Of a stretch of 64,000 nucleotides of DNA, positions 53,164 to 64,000 are shown piece by piece. Numbering within the stretch: position 1 is the stretch's first letter; each line of letters starts with the position of its first letter. The translations under genes were made by a program, and so were the position numbers. Below the pieces are notes generated by a model. The model worked only from the letters and a program-made list of their open reading frames with translations, made no database searches and had not been told where the DNA came from. This DNA is from Agelas oroides. Lineage: Eukaryota; Porifera; Demospongiae; Agelasida; Agelasidae. The DNA is taken from positions 30,556,316 through 30,620,315 of the forward strand of contig OX422183.1 in assembly GCA_949130485.1 (NCBI GenBank), read 5' to 3'.

Positions 53164-54170
53164 TTATGTAAGAGCATGCTGGTGGTAGCAATGCTTGCAA
53201 ATGACCTCAGTTTGCCTAACGTAGGGCAGATCAGTGTAGTTTCCATTGCATTTGGTACACTTAAACTCCATCTGGAACATATGCTGACTACCTTCATCTT
53301 CAGTCATACTTTCCAACTCCTCCCATGTGTCTAGGAATGTAGCAGCCACTCTTTTGCTGGCATCTCTCTGAAGAAGACTGAGGTCAGTCTTTGACTCTGC
53401 TTTGTCCACTATCTTCTGAAGAAGACTTGCTCTAAATCTACCCCATGATCCGACAATTGCTTGAAGAACAACCAAAAGTGAACTGCATTCTTTTAAGAAG
53501 TACAATAGCTTCCCTGTACTTTCCAACTTCTTCATGGTACTTCGGTTGCTGCTGTTCCATGTGTGTCAACTGAGATGACAAACCTGATCTGTGACTGGAT
53601 GTATGATATTTGCTGCTAGAAAGCTGTGAAAGCAGACTTATGCATTGATCAACCTCTCCCAGCATGGGCTCTGTTTTCATCTTCATTCAATTTATCGAGT
53701 AGTTACACAGATACAGCACCCGCTGCAGCACCTACAATTAGCCTTCCTATCCCTCAAGTAAATATTCCAATAAGGGCCCCTTCAACTGCAGAAACGGTGC
53801 AATTGTGGTCTGCTACTTTTTCTTTTTCCTTTCGCTTGCTTCAGCATTACTGAGATCATTTTGAGCTCACCTGAGTATGGAATGTTTACCTTCAAGGATA
53901 CTACGCTGGCTGGCCAAGCTACCCTGAATGCTTTGCATCTGGCTCTTTAGGTCTTGCTCTCTGTGCCCATACTCTCCAATCTTCGGCCGGGTTCCTCTTC
54001 TTATTGTAAGTTGTTTTCCTGCACTTTTTTCAAGTTGCTTGGCTAGGTCTTCAGTTTGTTATGCTAATTTAGTTCCCTGTACCTTGAGACCAGCAAGTTG
54101 GGTATAACCATCTTTCACATTCCCTGAATTATTATTGTTAAGAGCTTTTCTTGCATGCTATTGCCACATG
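53164..54170 (-). pseudogene. Decayed paralogue of the coil/glycine-zipper protein
   Basis: Matches the intact gene at 60693-61742 along its length but in at least four frame fragments. The C-terminal 123 residues (53164-53535) are well preserved, including L-L-Q-K-I-V-D-K-A-E-S-K-T-D, F-L-D-T-W-E-E-L and C-T-K-C...C-K-H-C. The central glycine-zipper region is broken by stops near 53700. Same strand as the intact gene, 7.5 kb away, so it is a tandem duplicate that died. Confidence 0.88.
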
Positions 54171-56890
54171 AAGCCTGATGCAATTGTGAGGGGGATGATG
54201 GATGGTGATTTTACAGTGTGTAAATTCTCTTCATAGTAAATAGTCACCAGTTCAATGAAACCTGAAACTATAGAGTAACCATTGAGTGAGGTTAATTTAA
54301 ACAAGTAGCTAGTTGTAGTTTTTGCAGTGAATGCATGAGATGAAATGTTTTGCCTTAAATATATTATTTTGACAGTGATGCAACACTTGCAATGGAGGAT
54401 AGGGACTGTCAAAATCAAACAGCAGAGCCAGTCGTTTGTTCGCTAATGCACATGTATACCACTTCTTCATGGTCCATCTGCTGGGTATCTAGTATCCATC
54501 ACTCCGTCACAATTCCACAAGGCTTTATTACGAAACAAAGAGCTACCACAAACAAGTGCTCTTTGCTTCTTAATGAAGCCTGATGGAATTGTGAGTATCT
54601 TGTCATAGTACTCACCAGTTCAGTGACTCTGAGTAGCCACTCAGACGTTATTTTAGTTTCACAGCTGTAGTGTGGGTTCATTCAGGCAGTGGACCATTGC
54701 TTGCTCACCAATAAAACATGAATTAGGTTGCAATTCAAATTCATTTTGTAATTGGATGTTTTTGTCAGACAAGGGGTGGAACCTGTCTATATTCATGTGC
54801 ATGTTATTGGATAAACTGCATGGGGATATTCATGTACTATAGGGTTGAACTCTGGTTAGTATTCATGCAGTGTAACATAATTACTGAACTTGAGTACACA
54901 AAGGATGTGGTTTTATACTCTGGCAAAGAGTTAGAGGAGGTATGGGCCAAGGCCCTGGAACTGAGGTGACCCGTAATATGTAAATATAAAGCCACCAAAG
55001 TTTTCTGAACAAAAGCAAGCATATGTATAGGGACAGAACCCTCAAAAACCACAATACTTTCACACCATCCCTGTACATCTTGTGCTATTTTGCTATATAA
55101 CTATGCACACTACAAAACTTGCTACATGCACATTAGCCTACTCACACCCACTAAATGAATGGATACTGAACTACACATCAACAAGGCACTCAGCACTGCT
55201 CATTTAATAGCCTTCCACATATACATATATATTTACTGTACTGCTACTGAAAACTAATGGCAAGAAAATCTGTAAACAGGGCGGTCCAATTAGTCCGGTT
55301 TCAACTGGAGCACCCCCCACCCGTGGCTTGCTTGGCGTCGCCAATTAGCGCCATTGCTCGGCGGACGCCCACGCAAGGCCCCCAAGCACACAGGTGACAT
55401 GTTGAAACTTGCGAGATGACTGTGAACAGTGCGAAAAAAAAAATCTTCCAAGTCTTCCTTCCAGCAACTTTCTGTTCTTCCAAGCGAACAATTATAGTCT
55501 CGCAAAGCCTCATCTGTGAAGGGTGTACCTTGCGAGACTAGCGAACGATCGGAAATCCGAAACCAGTGCATGATGAAACTCTGTCGTCTGGCCTCCGAGA
55601 AGCATCGTATTGGTCCAAAAATGGTCTCAGAATCAATCTCATAGCCTGTAAATTTCAAATATTTTCTGGGGAGCATGCCCCCAGACCCCCTAGCTGTAGC
55701 GGGTTATGCACGCGGTTCGAATCTGACCACTCCAACGGCCCTGAGTAAGATGTTGTAACAAATCATAGCTGAGACTAACTGGTACCAAAACAAGTCCATA
55801 GATATATGTTCCGTGTCATATATCTATGACAAGTCCTAGCAAACTGTCTGCACCCTTCTGTTTTGGCATGCTTTGGCAGCCGTGCTTCCCACAGCTGACA
55901 GCTGCACTGGTGGGTGTGTCATAAAGGATAACGTCTGATTTTGTTCATTTGTTAGGACCTATAGTCTGATCCCCGGACCGTCATTGTGATCCCTCAGCAA
56001 CGACTCCTATATAGAAGGCGGCTGCGGACACCGCACTGAGGATCTGGGGACCAAACTAGAGTGTAGGCCCAACCTAAGCTCTATTCTACAAAGAAAGATC
56101 CTAGTGTGCGAACCTGTAAGATAGTTATGGCGCTCAAGTTCGACCTGCTTTATATATGGCGGCACGAACCTAACGCTTATGGGTTTTGTGTCGGTTTGTC
56201 CAATGAATTACTGTATTTGCCTCATGAATAGAGTTACGGTGTAAGGTGAGGCCGGTGTTCGCGCGCGCAGAGTAGCAATTAACTTTAGTGGTCCGCATGG
56301 ATAATATACTATTTACGTGGATTGGAAACATTTCCGTAATCTATAAATTTCCTGGCGGCGATGATATTTCCTAGGAAAAAGTTAAGCTTGACGATGAAAT
56401 TTCCTACGAAATATGAACGCCGCGATAATATTTCCGAGCGATCAAATTAAAAACACCAGCAGCTATGGCCCTGCTTCCTATATATTATCCTTGGCACCTG
56501 ATGGGGATTTCCCTTCAGATTTGATTGTGAAGTTCTCCACCTGATCTCTTGCTATGGGTTGTTCTAGCTGAAGAAAGTGGATACCTCATATATACCTGCT
56601 ATAATATAGTAAGAACTCAAGTTGACAGATTGATGAAAGAGTTCTCTGGACCAAAAGTAGTTTAGAGTCTAGCTACATAGCAAAGTTTATCTGGTCATGT
56701 TGCCCCAAGATTACTATGAATAAATAGAATGAATGTGGATTATAGTGGCACACACCAGTAGCAGCAGGAGGGTGAGCATTCCATGGTTGAAAGTTGCCTT
56801 GTGAATTAGCTATTGTTTAAACATTGTTTTAGATCCAATAGTCTACCTGCATTCTGCATAATGATGTTTATGTGCAGAGCATGTTATAGT
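54171..56890. other. Gene-free interval with short repeats
   Basis: AAGCCTGATG(C/G)AATTGTGAG occurs at 54172 and 54574 in a rough 400-bp direct duplication. A diverged arm of the 50967 foldback element is at 54990-55090. A 128-codon minus-strand frame at 55290-55676 has no recognisable features and overlaps repeat sequence. Confidence 0.5.
55493..55540. mobile_element. Hairpin element, TAGTCTCG family
   Basis: Ends TATAGTCTCGCAA and TTGCGAGACTA. Flanked by GCGAACAAT (55484-55492) and GCGAACGAT (55541-55549), a 9-bp duplication with one change. The interior matches the stretch near 8740-8755 (GAAGGGTGT(A/G)(C/G)CTTGCGAGAC). Confidence 0.75.
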
Positions 56891-56896
56891 TGAATC

Positions 56897-59190
56897 ATGC
56901 ACATATGTAAATATTTCAATCAGAGTGGGAATCATTCTATTATTGATCTAGCTTTTGTTTCATCACCTTTTTTACTCAATTTTTGTAATACCGTCACCCC
57001 ACTTTCTACCTCTGATCACCATGGCTTCATTCTCTCCTTCCGTTCTAATGCTGTATCCAGGAGACCTTCCACCAGCACACGCAGAACTGTATGGTGCTAT
57101 GCTCAAGCTGACTTTGATCTGGCCTGTGAACTTTTAGCCCGTACTGACTGGAATTCTCTATGCACCGAGGCACAGGATGTCAACCAACTCTGGTCAGCGT
57201 GGCAGTCCAGGTTCTGCAGTGTTATGGAGCAATGTATACCTCAGAAAGTCCTCCCTACTCAAAAGCATCTTCCTTGGCTTAGCCCAGATCTGCTACAAGC
57301 AATTCGCAGAAGAAATACTCTCTTCAGAGCTTATAAGCGAACAGGATCTTTCAGTAAACTAGTTGAGTACAGGAGACTCCGGAATATTCTGGTATCATCT
57401 ATTAGATATTCCAAGAAAGCATTCCTCAACCGTCTTCATCATGTGGACCCCAAAATATTTTGGAAAATGATAAAATCGCTATCTAAGCTGAGCACTAGTG
57501 TTCCAACACTCACCTGTGATGATGTTGAATTCACTACCGATTTTGATAAAGCTGACCTGCTGAACAAGCAGTTCTTCAGTAACTTCAACCATTTACACCC
57601 ATCATTAGTCTGCACTGACCCACCCCTTATTTTCACTGACCGTTCTGAGTGTCCTGACTATCTCCTGTGTACCGAGGACCAAGTTTACAACCTCATTGCA
57701 TCTCTAGACTGTAGCAAGGCTACTGGTGCTGATAACATCTCTGCAAGAATACTAAAAGGTACTGTGTCTTGCATAACACCGACCGTGACTAAGATATTCA
57801 ATTTGTCTATCAAAACTGGTTTGTTTCCCCAAAGTTGCATGGAAATGTGCAAGAGTGGTACCAATTCCTAAAGGTGGGGACCTTTCCAACCCAACAAACT
57901 ATAGACCAATCTCAATTCTCCCAATTCTTAGTAAAGTTCTTGAAAAACATGTTCATAGCATTATTTCTGATCACCTGATGTTACACTCACCCATTTCGGA
58001 CCAACAATGGGGCTTTACTGCACGGAAATCTACTACTGCCGCTGTACTGTCCATGACTCATGACTGTACCCAGGCTCTTGACAGAGGCAAGGAAGTTTCT
58101 ACAGTTTTTTTTTGATATTAGCAAAGCCTTTGACAGTGTTCCCCACCTTCCACTTCTCATGAAATTAGCTGTCATCAATGTTGATCCATATATCAGAAAG
58201 TGGGTTCATAGCTATCTATCGTGCAGAGAACAACATGTTGTTGTCAATGGAGCTAAATCACCAGTCTTGCCAGTTGTCTCCGGGGTTCCTCAAGGCTCAG
58301 TGCTTGGCCCACTGTTGTTTCTAATTTATATCAATGATGTAACCTGTGTAGTGTCAAATGGAAAGATGGTTGTGTATGCAGATGACATTGCTCTGTACCA
58401 AATTATTCAGTCTCCTGAGGACTACCTCCTGGTACAACATGATATTAATGCTGTCTCTGAGTGGATTACTGCCAACTATCTGGCCTTGAACTATCGAAAA
58501 TGTTGCCATCTACTCTTCTCACGTAAAAGATCTCCTACCCTTCCAGTTGCTCCACTAGAGGTCAAAGGGAATTTTGTAAAACAAGTTAATGAATACAAAT
58601 ATCTTGGAGTCATCCTAACCTCAGACATGTCGTGGTCATCTCACATCTCTGCCATCAGCTCCAAAACTAGAAAACTTATTGGGGTCCTTTATCGAAAGTT
58701 CTATCTCTATTCAGAACCACATACCCTCCTACGTTTGTACCAGTCATTGATTCGTCCACACCTTGAATATGCTTGTAGTGTTTGGGATCCTCACCTGAAG
58801 AAAGACATTGAGAGGCTTGAGGGTATTCAGAAGTTTGGGTTGAAAGTTTGTCTAAAGCGATGGCGATGTGGATATGAGGAACTCTTGCAACTCGCCAACC
58901 TTCCAACATTAGCCACAAGAAGAAAATGTTTAAAACTCTGCCTATTCTACAACATGGTTAACAGGCTTGCTACTTTTCCAAACCTTCCCACTGTTTTTAG
59001 ATCCACTCCCTATGGCAATTCTATTCGGTCTATTAACTCCAGCTCCATGGTACAGCCACGTGCGCATTCAAACTTTTATTCAAACTCATTTTTCCCCTCT
59101 TGTACTAGTTTGTGGAATAGTTTACCTTCAGATGTTAGTGCTATTTGTACCTTACCTGTTTTTAAACGTGCTATTGTAAATTTGTTTTAG
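56897..59190 (+). mobile_element. CR1-like non-LTR retrotransposon, 5'-truncated
   Basis: Begins inside the endonuclease C-terminus (I-I-D-L-A-F-V, S-D-H-H-G-F) and continues through reverse transcriptase: N-Y-R-P-I-S-I-L, F-D-I-S-K-A-F-D-S-V, G-V-P-Q-G-S-V-L-G-P and catalytic Y-A-D-D-I-A-L-Y (about 58375-58400), ending with the usual S-L-W-N-S-L-P. Frame breaks lie near 57850 and in a T9 run at 58107-58115. Otherwise open, so it is a young but dead copy. An A-rich (AAC)n stretch follows at 59280-59325. It lies between the pseudogene at 53164 and the intact gene at 60693. Confidence 0.92.
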
Positions 59191-60016
59191 TTTTGTCTTT
59201 TGTCTTTGTAGGTTATCAGTTTATATTAGCTTACTAGCTACTTCTGATGACCTGATATAACAAATTTGTTCAGTAAAAACAAAAAAAAAAAAAACAACAA
59301 CAACAACAACAAAAAAAAACAACTGCATCTGAGCAGCAAATTTGTAGTCATCAATCAAGACTAAATTGCAGTGCGTAACAGGACTACTGAAATCATGACT
59401 AATCAACATATGTGTGTACAAATTGAGGTGTACCTACTTATCTACCCATCTACTTGCAACAGTGATTCTCTTAGTAGTTATACCTCACTACAATAAACTT
59501 GAAAAGATTGTTAGTTGAGAACTGTAGAATGGTTACTTCAGTTTCATCGAGCTCCCGCTGCCATGAATGTTTTTAAGGATATAATTATACAACTTGACAA
59601 TGGTCCAATTAATGTACTGAATTAGTAAGCAGACAACTGTGCTCCTGTGCTTTAGCAAAAACCATCCTTACTCAACAGAATTCCAGATGTGATTACCGTT
59701 ACATTACTTGGCCAACTTGATAATCTTCTCAAGTACTATAGTATCAATCTTATACACTTATCTATTCAGATGGTAATAAGTAGCAACGGCTAACATTTGT
59801 TGTGATGCAACAGTTGCCACACACTTTAATATCATATTGATTCAGTATTTACAATTTTTCAACACAAGAACAAGTAAACAACTGTAGCTACAAACTTGGC
59901 ATTATGCAATCATTCTCTTTTGATTTTTTGTTCACAGTATGTTGCTTTTGCTTTTGTATTACTCTTGTACAAAACGGTGCTTCCATAGCATTGCCATGGT
60001 GTAATAACACCAAATG
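59191..60016. other. Gene-free interval
   Basis: A-rich run at 59280-59325; otherwise no gene or repeat recognised. Confidence 0.5.
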
Positions 60017-60505
60017 TGCCGTAAAACAGCAAATCTGGGGTTAAACAGCAAATCTGGGGTAAAACAGCAAATCTGGGCTAAAACAGCAAATCTGGGCTAA
60101 AACAGCAAATCTGGGATAAAACAGCAAATCTGGGGTAAAACAGCAAATCTGGGGTAAAACAGCAAATTTGGGATAAAACAGCAAATCTGGGATAAAACAG
60201 CAAATGTGCTGTAAAAACAGCAAATCTGGGATAAAACAGCAAATCTGGGGTAAAACAGCAAATCTGGGGTAAAACAGCAAATCTGGGATAAAACAGCAAA
60301 TGTGCTGTAAAAACAGCAAATCTGAGATAAAACAGCAAATGTGCTGTAAAAACAGCAAATCTGGGGTAAAACAGCAAATCTGGGGTAAAACAGCAAATCT
60401 GGGGTAAAACAGCAAATCTGGGGTAAAACAGCAAATCTGGGATAAAACAGCAAATGTGCTGTAAAAACAGCAAATCTGGGGTAAAACAGCAAATGTGGTA
60501 TAAAC
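60017..60505. repeat. 19-bp minisatellite, about 25 copies
   Basis: Unit CAGCAAATCTGGGGTAAAA with variants CAGCAAATCTGGGATAAAA and the 20-bp CAGCAAATGTGCTGTAAAAA, the latter recurring at intervals as a higher-order marker. Because 19 is not a multiple of three, all three minus-strand frames are open; these frames are not genes. Confidence 0.97.
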
Positions 60506-60692
60506 AATAACATTGTGATGCCTTTGCTCTAAGAAATACTTGCTGCCTTGTTTATGTAATGGAAGGTGTAAAATTAGTGAAACGAAGTAATTGTCACCAG
60601 CTAAAATGAGCCAAAAAAATTCTTAAATTTCTAGTATGAATATAACAAATACAGCAAACAATTAACACTGCTTAAAAACAGTTGCAGTATTC

Positions 60693-61742
60693 TTAAGTAA
60701 GAGCATGCTGGTGGTAACAATGCTTGCAAATAACTTCAGTTTGGCTAAGGTAAGGCAGATCAGTGTAGTTTCCATTGCATTTGGTACACTTAAACTCAAT
60801 CTGAATCATGTGCTGACTCCCTTCATCTTCGGTCATACTTTCCAACTCCTCCCATGTGTCCAGGAATGTAGTAGCCACTCTTTTGCTGGCATCTTTCTGA
60901 AGAAGGCTGAGATCAGTCTTTGACTCAGCTTTGTCCACTATCTTCTGAAGAAGACTAGCTCGATCTACCCCATGATCGGACAACTGTTTGAAGAGCAACC
61001 AAAAGTGAACCGCATCCTGAAGAAATACAATAGCTTCCCTGTACTTTCCTGCTTCTTCATGGTACTTGAGTCGCTGCTGCTTCATGTGTGTCAACTGAGA
61101 TGACAGACTGCTGATCTGTGACTGGATGCTTGATATTTGCTGCTCACTTGCTCTGATACTAGACTCAGCATTTGAACACTCACTTCTGCATCGATCCACC
61201 TCTCTTTGAGCTCTTTCTTCATCTCGTTTCAATTCATTGATCATCTGCCCCACTCCAGCACCCATTGCTCCACCTACTATTGCTCCTCCTATTCCTCCAG
61301 TAAAGATTCCAATAAGAACCCCTCCAACTGTAGCAACAGTGCGAGTGCGGTCTGCTTCTTCCTCTTTTTGTCTTCGCTTGCATTCAGCATTACTGAGTGC
61401 ATTCTGCGCTCGGCTGAGATCAGAACGTTTATCTTCAACGATTCTACGCTGGCCATCCAAGTTAGCCTGAATGCCGTTCATTTGGTTCTGTAGGTCCTGC
61501 TCTCTACGCCCATATTCTCCAATCTTTCGCTGGGTTTCCTCTTCCTGGTTTTGGTTGTATTCCTGAACTTTTTCAAGCCTCTTGGCGAGGTCCTCAGCTT
61601 GTTCTGCTAATTCTGTTCCGTGTGTCTTGAGACCATCAAGTTTGACAGAAGCATCTTTTGCCTTCCCTTGGTTGATTTCCTTGACAGTTTTTCTTGCCAC
61701 TGCCACACAATCTTTTCCCTTCCTTGCAAGTGATAGTGCCAT
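60693..61742 (-). CDS. Coiled-coil protein with central glycine-zipper hydrophobic segment and zinc-ribbon-like tail
   Basis: 349 residues, intronless. Residues 40-134 are charged heptad coiled coil. Residues 136-168 form a hydrophobic glycine-rich stretch (V-G-G-V-L-I-G-I-F-T-G-G-I-G-G-A-I-V-G-G), long enough for a membrane hairpin. Residues 170-235 are coiled coil again. The C-terminal third has A-V-H-F-W (244-248), F-L-D-T-W (293-297) and a C-x2-C-x16-C-x2-C motif (Cys 319, 322, 339, 342). I do not recognise a named family. Coil/hydrophobic-hairpin/coil layout recalls alpha-helical membrane-inserting proteins in general, but that is only analogy. It is head to head with the gene at 62370 and has a dead tandem copy at 53164-54170. 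Confidence 0.85.
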   Translation of the reverse strand: MALSLARKGKDCVAVARKTVKEINQGKAKDASVKLDGLKTHGTELAEQAEDLAKRLEKVQEYNQNQEEETQRKIGEYGRREQDLQNQMNGIQANLDGQRRIVEDKRSDLSRAQNALSNAECKRRQKEEEADRTRTVATVGGVLIGIFTGGIGGAIVGGAMGAGVGQMINELKRDEERAQREVDRCRSECSNAESSIRASEQQISSIQSQISSLSSQLTHMKQQRLKYHEEAGKYREAIVFLQDAVHFWLLFKQLSDHGVDRASLLQKIVDKAESKTDLSLLQKDASKRVATTFLDTWEELESMTEDEGSQHMIQIEFKCTKCNGNYTDLPYLSQTEVICKHCYHQHALT

Positions 61743-62369
61743 TATTATGTTTCCCCAATGAACTGAATGTGTTTCAGTGACACATTGCTTTTATCTGACT
61801 GGATGAAGTACTAGGGATAGTACCTGGGACTCGCCCCTTTGTGTGCACATTCTATTGTGTATATTCCAAGAACCATTAAACTAGTTGTGATGCATTTGCA
61901 CTCTGACCTTTTAGTAAAGGTCCCTGGGGAAATCCTTTGTACAATATATACACTCATAGTACACCAGAGGTCAATCATATTTATCAAGTCACAAACTGTG
62001 GTTCTAGGAATGCACAAGAGTGACTACCATATATAATATTGTTGCTTTGAATGATGTTTAGAGGTTGATTTTATCTGATCCAGAAGATAAGCCAGCAGAT
62101 CACTGCTTGGGGCTAGTACCTGGGATTCTCCCATTTTGTGGACATTTGTAGATTCTATAATCATGATCTCAGTTGAGGGCATTTTGATCATTTTGCTGTT
62201 GCACCATGAGGGTAAGTCCCTGGGGGAATCCCGTGTACAGTATATCGAATAGCTCATGCAGTTACTATAAAGAGAATTGTTCGTTGTACTTTAAGATCAA
62301 AATTAGGGAGTCACAAAAGAGGAGTTGCGTTTTTCGCTAGACTATCCTTGGCTATCCAATTGGAGCAAC
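61743..62369. promoter_or_regulatory. Shared promoter interval with two direct repeats
   Basis: 627 bp between the two divergent start codons. 61817-61952 and 62112-62245 are direct repeats, each opening with TAGTACCTGGGA(C/T)TC and closing with GTCCCTGGGG(G)AA(A)TCC followed by GTACA(A/G)TATAT. No other gene lies between, so the repeats are candidates for a duplicated control module. Confidence 0.6.
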
Positions 62370-63737
62370 ATGGCTGCTAAGCCAGAACTTGACATTGTGA
62401 TAGAAGGAGAGAACTACAGACTGGACACTGTGCCAGCAGATACCTCTTCTGTTGTTCTGGCTGAGAAGGAGAAACTGCTCGGTGCTGTGGATCTCAAAAC
62501 TCTGGTGAATGACCTAGGTAGGGTTGGGGCTTTCATTCGAATTGCTTACAACGGTGTAGGAGCAGCGGGTCCAAAGTTTACTGAACAACAGATTGAGATA
62601 CAACGCTTAGGTTATGATGTCACAAGGCTCTGTGACAAATCTGCACTGACTGTTGCAAAGTTCAAGAAAGCCTCAAGCACTGTTCTGACTGATCTACAGG
62701 CAACATATGAACACCTTCTTGACAACCTAGAAGAAATGGCTGTTGAAACACTATCTGCAGTTTCAAAGCTTGCAGGTGAAATGGAAAAAGCTGCACTTGA
62801 ACTGCATCATGATTTTGAGCAACAGGCGGGAAAAGTTGAACATGCACTTGAGGGGACTCAGAAGGTACAGAGTAAAGAAGCACTGCGAATCAAAGAACTT
62901 CAGAAACAACGCCAACAGTTTGAAGATGCAAAGCAGGAACAAGTGAAGCTAATGGAAGATGCACACCGCTTAGAACGTGAGGCTGAAGCAGGCCGTCGTC
63001 AGATTGAGCAGAAAGAAGACGAAGCAATTAGTGGTATTGGGTCCAACAACCCTCTTAAGTTGATTGTCAATGCTTGCACATCCATGATGGGTATCGGGAA
63101 AGTGTTTGATGAGAACGAAGCTGAAAAGAAAGCAGCACATTGGAAAGAAAGACGCATTGAAGCATTGCAAGTGGAAAACAAGTTTCGCCAACAACGCTAT
63201 GAGCATTTGGGAAAGATGACTGAATTTGCAATGAAAATCAAAGAATGCACTACTGAAGAGAACATGGCTGAGGTAGCAGTAGAAGCGCTTCACTATAGCA
63301 TCGGAGCACTGAAAGAGCTTTCAGCAGTGATGATGCAAGCTGCCCAATTCTGGAAGCAGATGCAAGACCATTGCCAATCACTTGCAGACAGTGAAATGCA
63401 GCAACAAGTGGAAATGGCCATGAAATTATACTCAGAAGAGAAGCGACAAAAGGTTTGGACCTCTAAAGGATTCAAAAGAAAGGCTATTACTTTCTATGCT
63501 GGATGGGTTGCTCTTCATAGTGTGTGCTCTGTGTACATTGAGCAGATCAAGAAAACGCAGAGGGACCTCTATGATTACCTCAAAGAGAATCCAACGTGGG
63601 AGGAGTCACGCAAAAATGTCAAGTCTCTTGCTGAGACCTTTCTGAGTGATTTGAAACAAGATCAGAAAGCTATAGCCGATAAGGAGTTTCAAGCTCAGAA
63701 AGAAATCAAGGCCCTGACTGATAACCCCAAACCTTAG
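62370..63737 (+). CDS. Long coiled-coil protein, divergent partner of the 60693 gene
   Basis: 455 residues, intronless. The start at 62370 (CAACATGG) is the first ATG of the frame and has a good context. Residues 70-215 are mainly coiled coil; 219-246 (I-S-G-I-G-S-N-N-P-L-K-L-I-V-N-A) is a short, glycine-containing, less charged interruption; 250-300 is coiled coil again. Then come A-A-Q-F-W (324-328) and F-Y-A-G-W (375-379), and a charged helical tail ending K-P. The F-W...F-x3-W spacing (51 residues) closely matches the 60693 protein (49), suggesting distant homology. No signal peptide is seen. The family is not recognised. Confidence 0.85.
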   Translation: MAAKPELDIVIEGENYRLDTVPADTSSVVLAEKEKLLGAVDLKTLVNDLGRVGAFIRIAYNGVGAAGPKFTEQQIEIQRLGYDVTRLCDKSALTVAKFKKASSTVLTDLQATYEHLLDNLEEMAVETLSAVSKLAGEMEKAALELHHDFEQQAGKVEHALEGTQKVQSKEALRIKELQKQRQQFEDAKQEQVKLMEDAHRLEREAEAGRRQIEQKEDEAISGIGSNNPLKLIVNACTSMMGIGKVFDENEAEKKAAHWKERRIEALQVENKFRQQRYEHLGKMTEFAMKIKECTTEENMAEVAVEALHYSIGALKELSAVMMQAAQFWKQMQDHCQSLADSEMQQQVEMAMKLYSEEKRQKVWTSKGFKRKAITFYAGWVALHSVCSVYIEQIKKTQRDLYDYLKENPTWEESRKNVKSLAETFLSDLKQDQKAIADKEFQAQKEIKALTDNPKP

Positions 63738-64000
63738 CATTTTGTATTGCTATAGTAACCTCTTATGATAATTAGCTACAAATAATTTTTTTTGTTCAGT
63801 CTATCTTTTATAGACAGTTAAATTTGTTCAAATACCGGGGTAGCTATAATATGGAAAGTTTTCTGCAAGTGAGTTAGTTATATTGACTTCCTGTTGGAGT
63901 TGTTCATGGTATTCATCTGATGCTTAATTTAATTGACTTTCAAAGCATACTTTCAGGGACACATATGGGTCACAAGGGGCCCTGATCACAGGGCAATTTG
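63738..64000 (+). other. 3' flank of the 62370 gene
   Basis: Presumed 3' untranslated sequence. No canonical AATAAA was found before the window ends. Confidence 0.4.

Noticed and set aside
55290-55676. 128-codon minus-strand frame
   Set aside because: It spans a hairpin element and its flanks and shows no domain; likely chance.
60041-60513. Three overlapping minus-strand frames of 124-138 codons
   Set aside because: All are produced by the 19-bp minisatellite.

Overview
This window is nuclear DNA from a metazoan, most likely a marine sponge (Porifera). Evidence: an intron-rich, nearly complete 26S proteasome ATPase gene (PSMC4/Rpt3), a single-exon family-92 glycosyltransferase, sacsin-like and Dicer-like fragments, an animal-style Death domain, and a very dense load of eukaryotic transposons (non-LTR, Ty3/gypsy, Crypton-like, Helitron-like, many hairpin MITEs). 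No bacterial operon, rRNA or CRISPR array is seen. The sponge call is inference from the mix of families; a lineage assignment would need a database search.

Layout. 1-4.26 kb is one copy of a segmental duplication (second copy 44.48-47.57 kb) carrying a Dicer PAZ-region fragment and one sacsin-like exon; it is interrupted by a 1,486-bp Crypton-like element. 4.26-8.36 kb is a broken non-LTR retrotransposon interrupted by a second copy of the same Crypton-like element. 9.3-10.5 kb is a GT92 glycosyltransferase on the minus strand. 10.9-20.06 kb is PSMC4 on the plus strand, its introns packed with MITEs, minisatellites and a tRNA-like element. 20.54-25.9 kb, convergent with PSMC4, is an intronless 1,784-residue gene: 21 ubiquitin-like repeats plus one degenerate repeat, ending in a Death-like domain. 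26.1-35.3 kb is a transposon nest: a Mutator-like MITE, then a gypsy element with matching 5-bp target duplications that itself contains a non-LTR fragment, a TA-flanked MITE and a Helitron-like insertion in its 5' LTR, followed by a second Helitron-like copy. 35.3-40.8 kb is largely gene-free. 40.8-47.7 kb (minus) is a sacsin-like gene with three good exons and a decayed 3' part; the Dicer fragment lies antisense in its second intron. 47.7-53.1 kb holds inverted-repeat elements. 53.2-63.7 kb holds a decayed paralogue, a LINE, a 19-bp minisatellite and a head-to-head pair of intact genes for coil/hydrophobic/coil proteins.

How the parts may work together. PSMC4 unfolds ubiquitin-tagged substrates in the proteasome base. 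Its convergent neighbour looks like an unprocessable, ubiquitin-mimicking scaffold attached to a Death domain, with an N-terminus that fits a myristoylation motif; this is the most novel system in the window. The divergent pair at 60.7-63.7 kb shares a C-terminal F-W ... F-x3-W pattern and a central hydrophobic interruption of long coiled coils, so it may be an ancient duplicated, co-regulated pair. These functional links are inference.
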